Below, piece by piece: positions 7,414-14,490 of a stretch of DNA of 15,734 bases. Below the pieces are notes generated by a model. The model did no database searches. It was not told the origin of the DNA and saw only the letters and a program-made list of their open reading frames with translations. A program made the translations under genes and the position numbers. The first letter of the stretch is position 1, and each line of letters starts with the position of its first letter. The DNA comes from Prevotellaceae bacterium UBA1720 (lineage in GTDB: Bacteria > Bacteroidota > Bacteroidia > Bacteroidales > Bacteroidaceae). The DNA is taken from the NCBI GenBank assembly GCA_002317475.1, contig DCIS01000168.1, positions 1 to 15,734 on the forward strand. The letters run 5' to 3'.

Positions 7414-7502
7414 GAAAATGAGCAAACTATTACCGAAAAACAATCATGTGGTAATAAGTTTTTGCACTTATCAATCTTTTGACGTTAGAATTTTCCCGTT
7501 AG

Positions 7503-9557
7503 CTACTCTGCAATCATGGCAAGGAATTCGTCCTCGGAGAGGATGCGTACACCAAGTTTGGCAGCTTTCTCAAGTTTGGCAGGACCCATATTGGCACCAG
7601 CCAGCACAAAACTGGTCTTGGCAGAGATGCTGCCTACGTTCTTACCACCATGCTTCTCTATGAGAGCCTTATACTCGTCACGGCTATGGTGCTGGAAGAC
7701 ACCACTAATGACGATGCTCTGCTCCAGGAGGCGATCGGTATGCTCAGAGAGTTCCTGCTCCGAGAGTTCCATCTGAAGACCTGCCTTGCGAAGACGCTCA
7801 AGAAGAAGTATATTCTTCTCATCTTGGAACCAACGAATAAGACTCTGTGCAATGACCACACCGATGGTGTTGACCTGCAGAAGATCATCTAGAGTGGCCT
7901 GCCGAAGGGCATCTATGCTCTTGAAGTTACGCGCCAGGGTTTTGGCAGCAATCTCACCCACAAAACGAATACCAAGGGCAAAGAGCACACGCTCGAAAGG
8001 TACCTCCTTGCTCTTCTCAATACCGGCCAGGACATTACGCTGCGAAAGATGTTCCTGCTTGCCTTTGGAAGAGGGGGTCGTAAAGATGGGATTGCCAAAG
8101 AGATCAACGGCAGGAGGACAGAGTTTTTCCAACGTAAGATCATATAGATCAGCTACATTTGATATAAGGCCGTCAGTGAAATACTTATCAACAGTCTCAG
8201 GACCAAGGCTATCAATATTCATAGCCTTACGACTGATGAAATGCTCAATACGTCCCAAGATCTGAGGACGACACTGGTCATTAGGGCAAAAGGTAGCAGC
8301 CTCCTCGTCATTGCGCATCAGCAAGGTACCACACTCGGGACAATGGGTGATGAAAGTAATGGGTTCACCTCGCTGAGGGGTAATCTGACTCTCGTCAACT
8401 CCAACGATCTTGGGGATAATCTCTCCACCCTTCTCCACCAGGACAGCATCACCCACATGGAGGTCGAGGGCAGTCATAACATCGGCATTGTGGAGGGTGG
8501 CACGTTTGACAATAGTACCAGCCAATTGTACAGGATCCATATTGGCCACGGGGGTGACCACTCCTGTACGTCCCACCTGATAGGTAACCTCACGCAGGAT
8601 GGTACTGACTTGCTCGGCCTGGAACTTGTATGCTATGGCCCAACGGGGACTCTTGGCCGTAAGACCAAGGGAGCGCTGCTGGGCGAGGTTATTGACCTTC
8701 AGTACGATACCATCAGTAGCAAAGGGCAAAGCATGGCGAGCCTCATCCCAACGCTGGATAAAAGAAAGCACGTCCTCTACCCCATCAGCCAGAGTCATGG
8801 CATCACTCACTTTGAAGCCCCACTGACGGGCCAACTGCATATTCTCGTAATGACTCTCACCTGGAATATTATCGCCCAAAAGGTAATAGAGGTAGGCATC
8901 AAGGTGACGCTCAGCACAGACACGAGGATCCTTGTTCTTCAGTGTGCCAGAAGCTGCATTGCGAGGATTGGCAAAGAGTTGCTCTCCCTTAACGGCACGT
9001 TCCTGGTTGAGTTTCTCAAAACTACTCCAAGGCATCAATACCTCACCACGAATCTCAAACTCATCAGGCCAACCTGCACCCTGAGGAAGGACAAGGGGAA
9101 TGGTACGAATGGTGCGAACATTCTCCGTGACGTCATCACCCTGCACACCATCACCACGAGTGACAGCTCGCAGCAGTTTGCCATCCTTGTAATGAAGGGA
9201 AATGCTGAGACCATCAAACTTCATCTCACAGCAGATCTGAAAAGGTTCGCCATGAAGACCCTCGCTGACACGCTCCACAAACTCACTCACCTCTTGCTGG
9301 TTATAAGTATTGGCCAGGGAAAGCATGGGTCGAAGATGCTTCACCGTCTCAAACTCATTGCTGAGGTCACTACCCACACGCTGGGTAGGACTGTTAGGGT
9401 CAGCCATCTCAGGATGTAATGCCTCAAGATCCTGAAGTCGATGCATCAGGTAGTCGAAGTCCTGATCGCTGATCTCGGGTTGATTCAGCACATAGTAATT
9501 GTGGTTGTGGCGATGCAGGTCTGCACGCAACTGGAGTATTTCGTCTTGCTCGGACAT
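7503..9557 (-). CDS. ligA: NAD+-dependent DNA ligase
   Basis: LigA seals nicks in duplex DNA during replication and repair, using NAD+. I start it at 9557, giving 684 residues, close to the usual 670. The longer frame from 9632 would add 25 residues encoded mostly by 7-bp repeats and has no family counterpart. Domains in order are the Ia domain with HNYYVL (about 18-25), the nucleotidyltransferase domain with CEMKFDGLS (lysine 113, adenylated), the OB fold (about 310-400), a four-cysteine zinc finger (C406, C409, C424, C429), helix-hairpin-helix repeats (about 430-590), and a C-terminal BRCT domain (about 611-684). The gene is last in a leftward cluster. No TAnnTTTG element lies in its leader, so it probably depends on read-through from upstream genes or on an unusual promoter. 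Confidence 0.96.
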   Translation of the reverse strand: MSEQDEILQLRADLHRHNHNYYVLNQPEISDQDFDYLMHRLQDLEALHPEMADPNSPTQRVGSDLSNEFETVKHLRPMLSLANTYNQQEVSEFVERVSEGLHGEPFQICCEMKFDGLSISLHYKDGKLLRAVTRGDGVQGDDVTENVRTIRTIPLVLPQGAGWPDEFEIRGEVLMPWSSFEKLNQERAVKGEQLFANPRNAASGTLKNKDPRVCAERHLDAYLYYLLGDNIPGESHYENMQLARQWGFKVSDAMTLADGVEDVLSFIQRWDEARHALPFATDGIVLKVNNLAQQRSLGLTAKSPRWAIAYKFQAEQVSTILREVTYQVGRTGVVTPVANMDPVQLAGTIVKRATLHNADVMTALDLHVGDAVLVEKGGEIIPKIVGVDESQITPQRGEPITFITHCPECGTLLMRNDEEAATFCPNDQCRPQILGRIEHFISRKAMNIDSLGPETVDKYFTDGLISNVADLYDLTLEKLCPPAVDLFGNPIFTTPSSKGKQEHLSQRNVLAGIEKSKEVPFERVLFALGIRFVGEIAAKTLARNFKSIDALRQATLDDLLQVNTIGVVIAQSLIRWFQDEKNILLLERLRKAGLQMELSEQELSEHTDRLLEQSIVISGVFQHHSRDEYKALIEKHGGKNVGSISAKTSFVLAGANMGPAKLEKAAKLGVRILSEDEFLAMIAE

Positions 9558-9562
9558 AAGGG

Positions 9563-9611
9563 CTGAGGGTTGAAGGGTGAGGGTTGAAGGGTGAGAGGTG
9601 AGAGTTGAGAG
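9563..9611 (-). repeat. seven tandem 7-bp repeats in the ligA leader
   Basis: Read on the minus strand, units of the form YYYTCAM run from 9611 to 9563: CTCTCAA, CTCTCAC, CTCTCAC, CCTTCAA, CCCTCAC, CCTTCAA, CCCTCAG. The tract ends 5 bases before the ligA ATG. It contains no guanine until the last unit, so the RNA leader would be largely unstructured. The copy number may vary by slippage. Confidence 0.85.
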
Positions 9612-9615
9612 AATT

Positions 9616-9657
9616 AAAAAAAGGAGCAGCACGAGCGCCTATTGCCTCATCTGCTCC
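9616..9657 (-). terminator. terminator overlapping the end of the DUF4369 lipoprotein gene
   Basis: On the minus strand GGAGCAG plus ATGAG (9657-9646) pair with CTCGT plus CTGCTCC (9635-9623), with one bulged G and one G-U pair, around a 10-nt loop. Seven T residues (9622-9616) follow. The 5' arm encodes the last codons of the lipoprotein, and the TAG stop lies in the loop. It would separate ligA from the upstream genes unless read-through occurs. Confidence 0.75.
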
Positions 9658-10382
9658 ATATTCTTCTTTGCCGCATCTACATAACTTTTGACATAGGGAT
9701 GCTCCTTGAGGTAAGGATACGAACGAACCAGGATCTCATCAATCTGGGGAGTGAGGTATGGATAGGCGTGCTTCCACGTCATCAGCATGAAGACACCAGG
9801 ACCCAGGATGTTGTTGCTATTACGAACGATAAAGTTGGTCTCCAGAATATCCTGCTCGGCATCCAACGCAGCGAGACGATCCATGACCTCGTTCATTTTA
9901 TCCTCACACATGGTTCTGGTCTCCTCTTCTGAGTAACCATCAAGGATGAGCTGCACGCTGTTCTTCTGACAACGCTGATATTCCTCTCCCAACTGCATAC
10001 GCTGACGTACACAACGCTGGAATTCAGCAAGGAAGACATTTAGGGAGTCATTAAGAGGACTGCCCTTTATTTCACTCTGCAATTCGTTGAGCGACACGTT
10101 GATGTTGCCTTCCTCGAGTACCAAGGGCCCCACATACTGGTCATCCATATAGATGGTGACAAACTTAGTGGTATCCAACTCTCCGGTGAAAGAGAGCTGA
10201 CCATGACGCACCTGACAGGAGTCGATAGTGACCATCTCATCCTTGTCAAACACCTTGACATAGAGCATCTTACCCTCCAACATACCCCTATCGGTAATGC
10301 CCTCCACATGATACTGCGTAGCACAGGACGCACAAAGCGCACCCATGAGCAAAGATAGTATGTTGTAGATTTGGTTCTTCAT
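9639..10382 (-). CDS. DUF4369-type lipoprotein
   Basis: I do not recognise a specific function. A signal sequence (1-19) ends in LCASC, so cysteine 20 is the likely lipidated residue; the cysteine at position 17 makes the lipobox slightly unusual. Residues about 25-110 have the beta-rich DUF4369 pattern, including a stretch that resembles the N-terminal domain of the protein at 1393-2550. The rest (about 115-247) is helical and charged, with a TFIVRN-like segment followed by GPGVFML, the usual linker to a thioredoxin domain. The thioredoxin domain itself is missing: the protein ends where it would begin. It therefore looks like a stand-alone form, natural or derived by loss. It lies between a membrane protein gene (45-base gap) and ligA in a leftward cluster. 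Confidence 0.8.
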   Translation of the reverse strand: MKNQIYNILSLLMGALCASCATQYHVEGITDRGMLEGKMLYVKVFDKDEMVTIDSCQVRHGQLSFTGELDTTKFVTIYMDDQYVGPLVLEEGNINVSLNELQSEIKGSPLNDSLNVFLAEFQRCVRQRMQLGEEYQRCQKNSVQLILDGYSEEETRTMCEDKMNEVMDRLAALDAEQDILETNFIVRNSNNILGPGVFMLMTWKHAYPYLTPQIDEILVRSYPYLKEHPYVKSYVDAAKKNMEQMRQ

Positions 10383-10427
10383 TTTGAGGGAGATGGTTAT
10401 TAGTTATGAAGGATATGATTTTCCGTA

Positions 10428-10802
10428 TTAATTCTTTTCCAGTTCTTTCGGGATGCGAAACGCCGTGTAAAGCTGGAGTATGGTAGCAATGGCGAGGCAA
10501 AGTATCCATGCATTGCCCTGAGACCACAGGGGACCTACTTCGTAGTCCTGCATCACCATCATGGCAGCCATCAGGAGGAACAAGATGTCGCTGAACAACT
10601 GTTGGCGGCGAAGGCGCTTGACGGTGAAACGATCGCCATCGTATCTGACAAGCATCTGCATACTCGCAAACAGCAAGGCACCCAAGGCTATCATCCAGCA
10701 TGAATACTGCCAAGCCATGAACAGACGAAGGGCAAAACCGACAAGGAGCAAGATTGCCCCCACACGAAACAAGCCATTCTGCCAAGGGTTAAGTTCAGTC
10801 AT
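10428..10802 (-). CDS. small inner-membrane protein, function unknown
   Basis: The 124-residue protein has four predicted membrane segments (near 12-28, 33-51, 70-86 and 97-115). A basic stretch, RLRRQQ (about 63-68), lies between the second and third, which suggests that this loop is cytoplasmic. No enzyme motif or known domain is visible. The gene lies 47 bases after the ftsB/divIC-like gene and 45 bases before the DUF4369 lipoprotein gene on the same strand, so co-transcription is likely. A purine-rich AGAGAGAGAAG sequence just before the ATG could act as a ribosome binding site, which is uncommon in this window. Association with division or envelope functions is only suggested by position. 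Confidence 0.75.
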   Translation of the reverse strand: MTELNPWQNGLFRVGAILLLVGFALRLFMAWQYSCWMIALGALLFASMQMLVRYDGDRFTVKRLRRQQLFSDILFLLMAAMMVMQDYEVGPLWSQGNAWILCLAIATILQLYTAFRIPKELEKN

Positions 10803-10849
10803 TCTTCTCTCTCTATCTACCTTCTATACATTATATAATAAATATAAAC

Positions 10850-11206
10850 TCACTCGCTAACCTTGACAACAGGTTTGCTGTCTGTAAAAGACTGGCCAGG
10901 CACGCTTTCGCCTTCCTGGATAATGAACAAGTCCTCATTGGGACGAGTCATATAGTAACGCTCGCGAGCTACCTGCTCCACGCGTCGTGGATTGTTCTTC
11001 AGTTCTGCCAGTTTCAGCGAATCTTCCTGGTAACGCTGGATATAGCCATTGATCTCCTGATTCAAATTATCCGTTGATTCCCACACATGATGACGCTCCC
11101 AGATGCTGTTGCTATCCACGAACCCTATGAAGAGCAGGAAGAAGATGAAGAAGCACCAGTTCTCGTGACGCAAGATGAAACCGAAGATAATGCCTAATAT
11201 TCTCAT
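10850..11206 (-). CDS. FtsB/DivIC-like septum formation initiator
   Basis: This family takes part in the divisome as a bitopic membrane protein that bridges FtsL and FtsQ/DivIB. The 118 residues show a short cytoplasmic N-terminus, one membrane segment (about 17-32), a heptad-patterned coiled coil (about 42-72) and the family's characteristic end, NPRRVEQVARERYYMTRPNEDLFII (split here: NPRRVEQVARER at 72-83, then YYMTRPNEDLFII). The C-terminal tail (about 98-118) is polar and probably periplasmic. It is the first gene of the leftward cluster, with a divergent promoter shared with dnaX. Assignment as FtsB or DivIC cannot be made from sequence alone because the families overlap, so no symbol is given. 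Confidence 0.85.
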   Translation of the reverse strand: MRILGIIFGFILRHENWCFFIFFLLFIGFVDSNSIWERHHVWESTDNLNQEINGYIQRYQEDSLKLAELKNNPRRVEQVARERYYMTRPNEDLFIIQEGESVPGQSFTDSKPVVKVSE

Positions 11207-11264
11207 TTGAGGTAATTCACAATAATTTTATACTTATAATTCCGCCTTTACAGCAAATCGAATA

Positions 11265-11272
11265 CAAAGATA
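11265..11272 (-). promoter_or_regulatory. -7 element of the ftsB/divIC-like cluster promoter
   Basis: The minus strand reads TATCTTTG, a good match to TAnnTTTG, about 58 bases before the ATG at 11206. The -33 position is poorly matched. Confidence 0.55.
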
Positions 11273-11317
11273 TACTTTTTTTTGCCCGAAAAGTGACCTT
11301 CACGGCATTTTTTTTTG

Positions 11318-11325
11318 TATTTTTG
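11318..11325 (+). promoter_or_regulatory. -7 element of the dnaX promoter
   Basis: TATTTTTG followed by CA matches TAnnTTTG, in a context (GCATTTTTTTTTGTAT) similar to that of glsA. The predicted transcript start near 11331 lies downstream of the ATG at 11293, which rules out that start. Confidence 0.6.
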
Positions 11326-11379
11326 CAAATAATAACAATTCGGATTTCTCAGGAAACCCCATTTAACCCTAAAGAGGAT

Positions 11380-13251
11380 ATGGAAGAATACCTTGTTTCG
11401 GCCCGCAAATACCGTCCAGCGACATTCGATACCGTCGTAGGTCAGCGTGCCCTCACCACTACCCTACTGAATGCAATCAGATTGGGGAAACTAGCCCATG
11501 CCTACCTATTTTGCGGTCCTCGCGGTGTAGGTAAGACTACCTGTGCCCGTATCTTTGCCAAGACCATCAACTGCATGAATCCTAATGAGAACATGGAGGC
11601 CTGCAACGAATGTGAGTCTTGTCGCGCTTTCGACGAAGGACGCTCAATGAACATACACGAGTTGGATGCTGCCAGCAACAATTCTGTAGAGGATATGCGC
11701 GAACTGATCAAACAGGTGCAGATTCCCCCTCAGATAGGACGTTATAAGGTGTTCATCATCGATGAGGTGCACATGCTCTCAACGGCTGCCTTCAATGCCT
11801 TTCTGAAGACTCTGGAGGAACCACCAAGCTACGCCATCTTCATCCTGGCCACTACAGAAAAGCATAAGATTCTGCCTACCATCTTGTCACGCTGTCAGGT
11901 GTACGATTTCCAACGTATGTCCATTAAGAATACGGTGGATCACTTGCGCTATGTGGCAGAGAAAGAAGGTATTACGACTGATGACGAGGCGCTGAACCTA
12001 ATTGCCCAGAAGGCAGACGGAGGTATGCGTGATGCACTTTCTATCTTCGACCAAATGGTGAGTTTCTGTAACGGCAACCTCACCTACCAGCAGGCCCTGA
12101 ACAACCTAAATGTGCTGGACAGCGAGTACTATTTCCGTCTGGTGGATCACTTCCTGAAACACGAGGTGGAACCTTGCATGCTGTTATTGAACCAAGTCAT
12201 CAACAAGGGTTTTGATGCAGGCATCTTCATTGGAGGATTAGCAGCTCATCTGCGTGATGTACTGGTAGCCCGTGATGCCGTGACCCTGGAACTGCTGGAG
12301 GTTAGCGACTCGATGAAGGAACGTTTCAAGGAACAGGCTCAGCGTTGCGAACCCAAATTCCTGTATCGTGCTATCAAACTATGTAACGAATGTGACCAGG
12401 CATATCGCAACAGTAAGAACAAACGTTTGCAAGTGGAGATATGCCTCATAGAATGTGCACAGGAGGATGACATCCTGGGTCGGGGGCGTCGCCCCAAGAC
12501 ATTGAAACCATTGTTCAAGGTTCCCGCAACTCAGTTGGGGGGCCAGCAGACCGTAGCCTCTGTGAACACACGTCCGGCTACAAACCATGCTGTCACTACA
12601 CAGAACAACTCTTCACCTAAAGCTCAAGCAAGCATCTCGCAAACTACAGAGAATCAAAGCAGTACACAGAAACAAAACACCGCAGGTAATCAAGTAGACA
12701 CAGGAGCTCCATCTCCCATACTGCGCACCATCACCATCAACTCTATCCCATCTATCAAGCGCCCCTACGTATCACACCATGACGTTCCGTCACAGGATAC
12801 ATCAAGAGGTGTGATGGCCGTACAGAAGGAAACGTCAGCTGTGGATGAAGCAACCAAGACTACGACAAGCGTTGAACCAGAGAAAGGTATTGAGTTCAAC
12901 GAGCAGAATGTACTGCTCTGCTGGCAGGAATATGCCACCCGTCTGCCCAAGCAGCACATGGCCATGACACAACGAATGCGTGCCATCACACCGAAGATCA
13001 CCGGTGACAAGCAATTCACGGTGACTGTAAACAGTCCGCTTGCACAAAAAGACCTTCAAGCCTATGTACCATATATCGTGGACTATATGGAACAACGTAT
13101 AGCATCAAAAGGCATCAAGATGCAAATAGAGGTGGCTGATATCCAGGAGGTACAAAAGGCATATACCAAACCCGAGATTTTCAAGCGCATGGTCAAGCAC
13201 AATGCCAACCTGCTCAAACTGAAAGACGCCTTAGGGCTGGAAATTGAGTAG
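11380..13251 (+). CDS. dnaX: DNA polymerase III subunit tau/gamma (clamp loader)
   Basis: DnaX is the ATPase of the clamp loader and tethers polymerase at the replication fork. I start it at 11380 (623 residues): AGAGGA lies just upstream, the family motif YLVSARKYRP begins 4 residues in, and a start at 11293 would precede the predicted transcript start. The AAA+ core (about 1-365) has Walker A GPRGVGKTT (46-54), the zinc cysteines 65, 75, 78 and 81, Walker B IIDEVH (126-131) and sensor 1 ATTE with SRC (170-172). Residues about 368-507 form a low-complexity Ser/Thr/Gln/Asn-rich linker, and a C-terminal tau-type domain ends at 623. No obvious A-run slippage site for a shorter gamma form was seen. 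The 3' end overlaps that of queF by 21 bases. Confidence 0.95.
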   Translation: MEEYLVSARKYRPATFDTVVGQRALTTTLLNAIRLGKLAHAYLFCGPRGVGKTTCARIFAKTINCMNPNENMEACNECESCRAFDEGRSMNIHELDAASNNSVEDMRELIKQVQIPPQIGRYKVFIIDEVHMLSTAAFNAFLKTLEEPPSYAIFILATTEKHKILPTILSRCQVYDFQRMSIKNTVDHLRYVAEKEGITTDDEALNLIAQKADGGMRDALSIFDQMVSFCNGNLTYQQALNNLNVLDSEYYFRLVDHFLKHEVEPCMLLLNQVINKGFDAGIFIGGLAAHLRDVLVARDAVTLELLEVSDSMKERFKEQAQRCEPKFLYRAIKLCNECDQAYRNSKNKRLQVEICLIECAQEDDILGRGRRPKTLKPLFKVPATQLGGQQTVASVNTRPATNHAVTTQNNSSPKAQASISQTTENQSSTQKQNTAGNQVDTGAPSPILRTITINSIPSIKRPYVSHHDVPSQDTSRGVMAVQKETSAVDEATKTTTSVEPEKGIEFNEQNVLLCWQEYATRLPKQHMAMTQRMRAITPKITGDKQFTVTVNSPLAQKDLQAYVPYIVDYMEQRIASKGIKMQIEVADIQEVQKAYTKPEIFKRMVKHNANLLKLKDALGLEIE

Positions 13252-13695
13252 GCGCTGCTCAGCCATCTTCTCGTACTTCGTACCGGGACGACCATAGTTG
13301 GCATAGGGATAGATGCTGATGCCTCCACGGGGTGTGAAGAAACCTGTAACCTCAATATACTTGGGGTCCATCAACTTGATAAGGTCTTTCATGATTTTGT
13401 TGACGCAGTCTTCGTGGAAGTCTCCATGATTGCGGAAACTGAACAGATACAGTTTCAGGCTCTTTGACTCCACCATGCGCTGATCAGGCAGATAGGAAAT
13501 CCTGATCTCTGCAAAATCGGGCTGACCTGTAATGGGGCAAAGACTAGTGAACTCAGGGCAGTTGAAACGTACCCAATAATCATTTTCAGGATGCTTGTTC
13601 TGAAAAGCCTCCAACACTTCAGGAGCATAGTCACTCTTGTATTCTGTCTTCTTGCCAAGGGCTGTCAGCCCCTCGTTTTCTCTATTCTCGCTCAT
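13231..13695 (-). CDS. queF: NADPH-dependent 7-cyano-7-deazaguanine reductase
   Basis: QueF reduces preQ0 to preQ1, the base later placed in tRNA during queuosine synthesis. The 154 residues match the short, single-module (Bacillus-type) form, a tunnelling fold. The nucleophilic cysteine 53 is in TSLCPITGQPDF, with aspartate 60 nearby. The QueF signature ESKSLKLY (77-84) and FHEDCVN (93-99) follow, the latter with the substrate-binding histidine and glutamate. The start is 2 bases after the queC stop codon, so the two genes form one operon and are probably translationally coupled. The last 21 bases overlap the end of dnaX on the other strand. Its product, preQ1, is the expected ligand of the candidate riboswitch before queC. 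Confidence 0.96.
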   Translation of the reverse strand: MSENRENEGLTALGKKTEYKSDYAPEVLEAFQNKHPENDYWVRFNCPEFTSLCPITGQPDFAEIRISYLPDQRMVESKSLKLYLFSFRNHGDFHEDCVNKIMKDLIKLMDPKYIEVTGFFTPRGGISIYPYANYGRPGTKYEKMAEQRLLNFQP

Positions 13696-13697
13696 AA

Positions 13698-14366
13698 CTA
13701 CTTATTTTCTTTCATTGCAAGGTATTTCTCTAAGCCTTCACGACGCAGTTTGCAGGAAGGACAATGGCCACATCCATCACCTGGGATGCCGTTGTAGCAA
13801 GTGAGGGTATCACGACGAATGATATCCAGAACACCCAGATTATCAGCCAACTCCCAAGTCTGTGCCTTATCAATCCACATCAGGGGGGTGTGTAGCACAA
13901 ACTGTTCGTCCATAGCCAGATTCATCGTAACATTGAGGCTCTTGATAAAAGCATCACGACAGTCGGGATAACCGCTGTAGTCGGTCTGACTGACTCCCGT
14001 GACAATATGGCGGATACCAAGTTCGCGTGCCCTGACAGCAGCAATACTGAGGAAAAACATATTTCGTCCAGGAACGAATGTTGAGGGACAAAGCTTACCT
14101 TCCTCCTTCTCCTCCTCAATCTCCAAGGTAGTATCGGTCAACGAGCAACCTGTACTCAATTTGCTGATGAAACTGACATCCATCATCTCCCACTCCACGC
14201 CTTCACGCTTGGCAATCTTCTCTGCCAATTCAACCTCAAGGACATGCTTCTGACCATAAATGAATGTAATTGCACGAACGTGTGCAAACTCCTTCAGTGC
14301 CCAATAAAGACAGGTGGTGGAGTCCTGTCCGCCACTGAAGACCACCAATGCGGTTTCGTTAATCAT
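13698..14366 (-). CDS. queC: 7-cyano-7-deazaguanine synthase
   Basis: QueC converts 7-carboxy-7-deazaguanine to preQ0 with ATP and ammonia. The 222 residues are typical. The PP-loop SGGQDST (11-17) binds ATP, VPGRN (98-102) and GVSQTDYSGYPDCR (124-137) are family motifs, and four zinc cysteines stand at 190, 199, 202 and 205 (CGHCPSC). The substrate-contact region in the middle agrees with the family. It is the first gene of a two-gene operon with queF; queD and queE are not in the window. Its leader, about 45 nt long, carries a candidate preQ1 riboswitch (see that entry), and repeats lie upstream of the promoter. The ATG at 14366 has no strong Shine-Dalgarno sequence, but an AAGAAA stretch lies 3 bases before it. 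Confidence 0.96.
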   Translation of the reverse strand: MINETALVVFSGGQDSTTCLYWALKEFAHVRAITFIYGQKHVLEVELAEKIAKREGVEWEMMDVSFISKLSTGCSLTDTTLEIEEEKEEGKLCPSTFVPGRNMFFLSIAAVRARELGIRHIVTGVSQTDYSGYPDCRDAFIKSLNVTMNLAMDEQFVLHTPLMWIDKAQTWELADNLGVLDIIRRDTLTCYNGIPGDGCGHCPSCKLRREGLEKYLAMKENK

Positions 14367-14368
14367 CG

Positions 14369-14403
14369 TTTCTTGTTTTTTAAGAGGTAATCAAGCACTC
14401 TGT
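14369..14403 (-). promoter_or_regulatory. candidate class I preQ1 riboswitch in the queC leader
   Basis: In the minus-strand RNA, AGAG (14401-14398) pairs with CUCU (14386-14383). The 11-nt loop UGCUUGAUUAC begins with U, has a central G and ends in C, the positions known to contact preQ1 in this family. The tail U-AAAAAA-CAAG (14382-14372) is A-rich. CAAG (14375-14372) can pair with loop CUUG (14395-14392) as a 4-bp pseudoknot. The ATG is 5 bases after the pseudoknot, so ligand binding would hide the ribosome site. P1 is only 4 bp, one short of well-studied members, so a covariance-model score is needed. Confidence 0.7.
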
Positions 14404-14417
14404 TGTAAAATATGCTG

Positions 14418-14425
14418 CAAAGATA
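14418..14425 (-). promoter_or_regulatory. -7 element of the queC promoter
   Basis: The minus strand reads TATCTTTG followed by CAG upstream of the queC leader. No good -33 element is present; a 21-bp repeat covers that position. The predicted transcript start near 14411 lies about 10 nt before the riboswitch P1. Confidence 0.6.
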
Positions 14426-14428
14426 AGC

Positions 14429-14482
14429 ATAATTCCTCAAATACCTTGCGTCATGAGAGGAATAATTCCTTATACACCTTGC
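14429..14482. repeat. two 21-bp near-identical direct repeats upstream of queC
   Basis: The segments 14429-14449 and 14462-14482 match at 18 of 21 bases and are 33 bp apart, about three helical turns. Both begin with ATAATTCCT and end with CCTTGC. The proximal copy lies where the -33 element of the queC promoter is expected. A perfect palindrome, AGGAAT-A-ATTCCT, sits at 14458-14470. The layout suggests paired operators or a duplicated promoter region. Confidence 0.6.
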
Positions 14483-14490
14483 ATTAAAGC

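Noticed and set aside
7454..7471. ATAAGT/ACTTAT hairpin after ligA
   Set aside because: A 6-bp A/T-rich stem with no T-run after it is too weak to call a terminator.
8241..9419. 392-codon open frame on the plus strand
   Set aside because: It is antisense to ligA through the OB-fold and adenylation domains. It has no promoter or family motif and reflects codon use on the other strand.
9558..9632. Upstream start for ligA at 9632
   Set aside because: The extra 25 residues come mostly from the 7-bp repeats and part of the terminator tail, and have no counterpart in the ligase family.
11293..11379. Upstream start for dnaX at 11293
   Set aside because: The predicted transcript start is near 11331, and the ATG at 11380 has a ribosome site and the right family start.
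11380..13251. Programmed frameshift in dnaX to make gamma
   Set aside because: I looked for an A-run slippery site such as AAAAAAG followed by a hairpin in the central part and found none.
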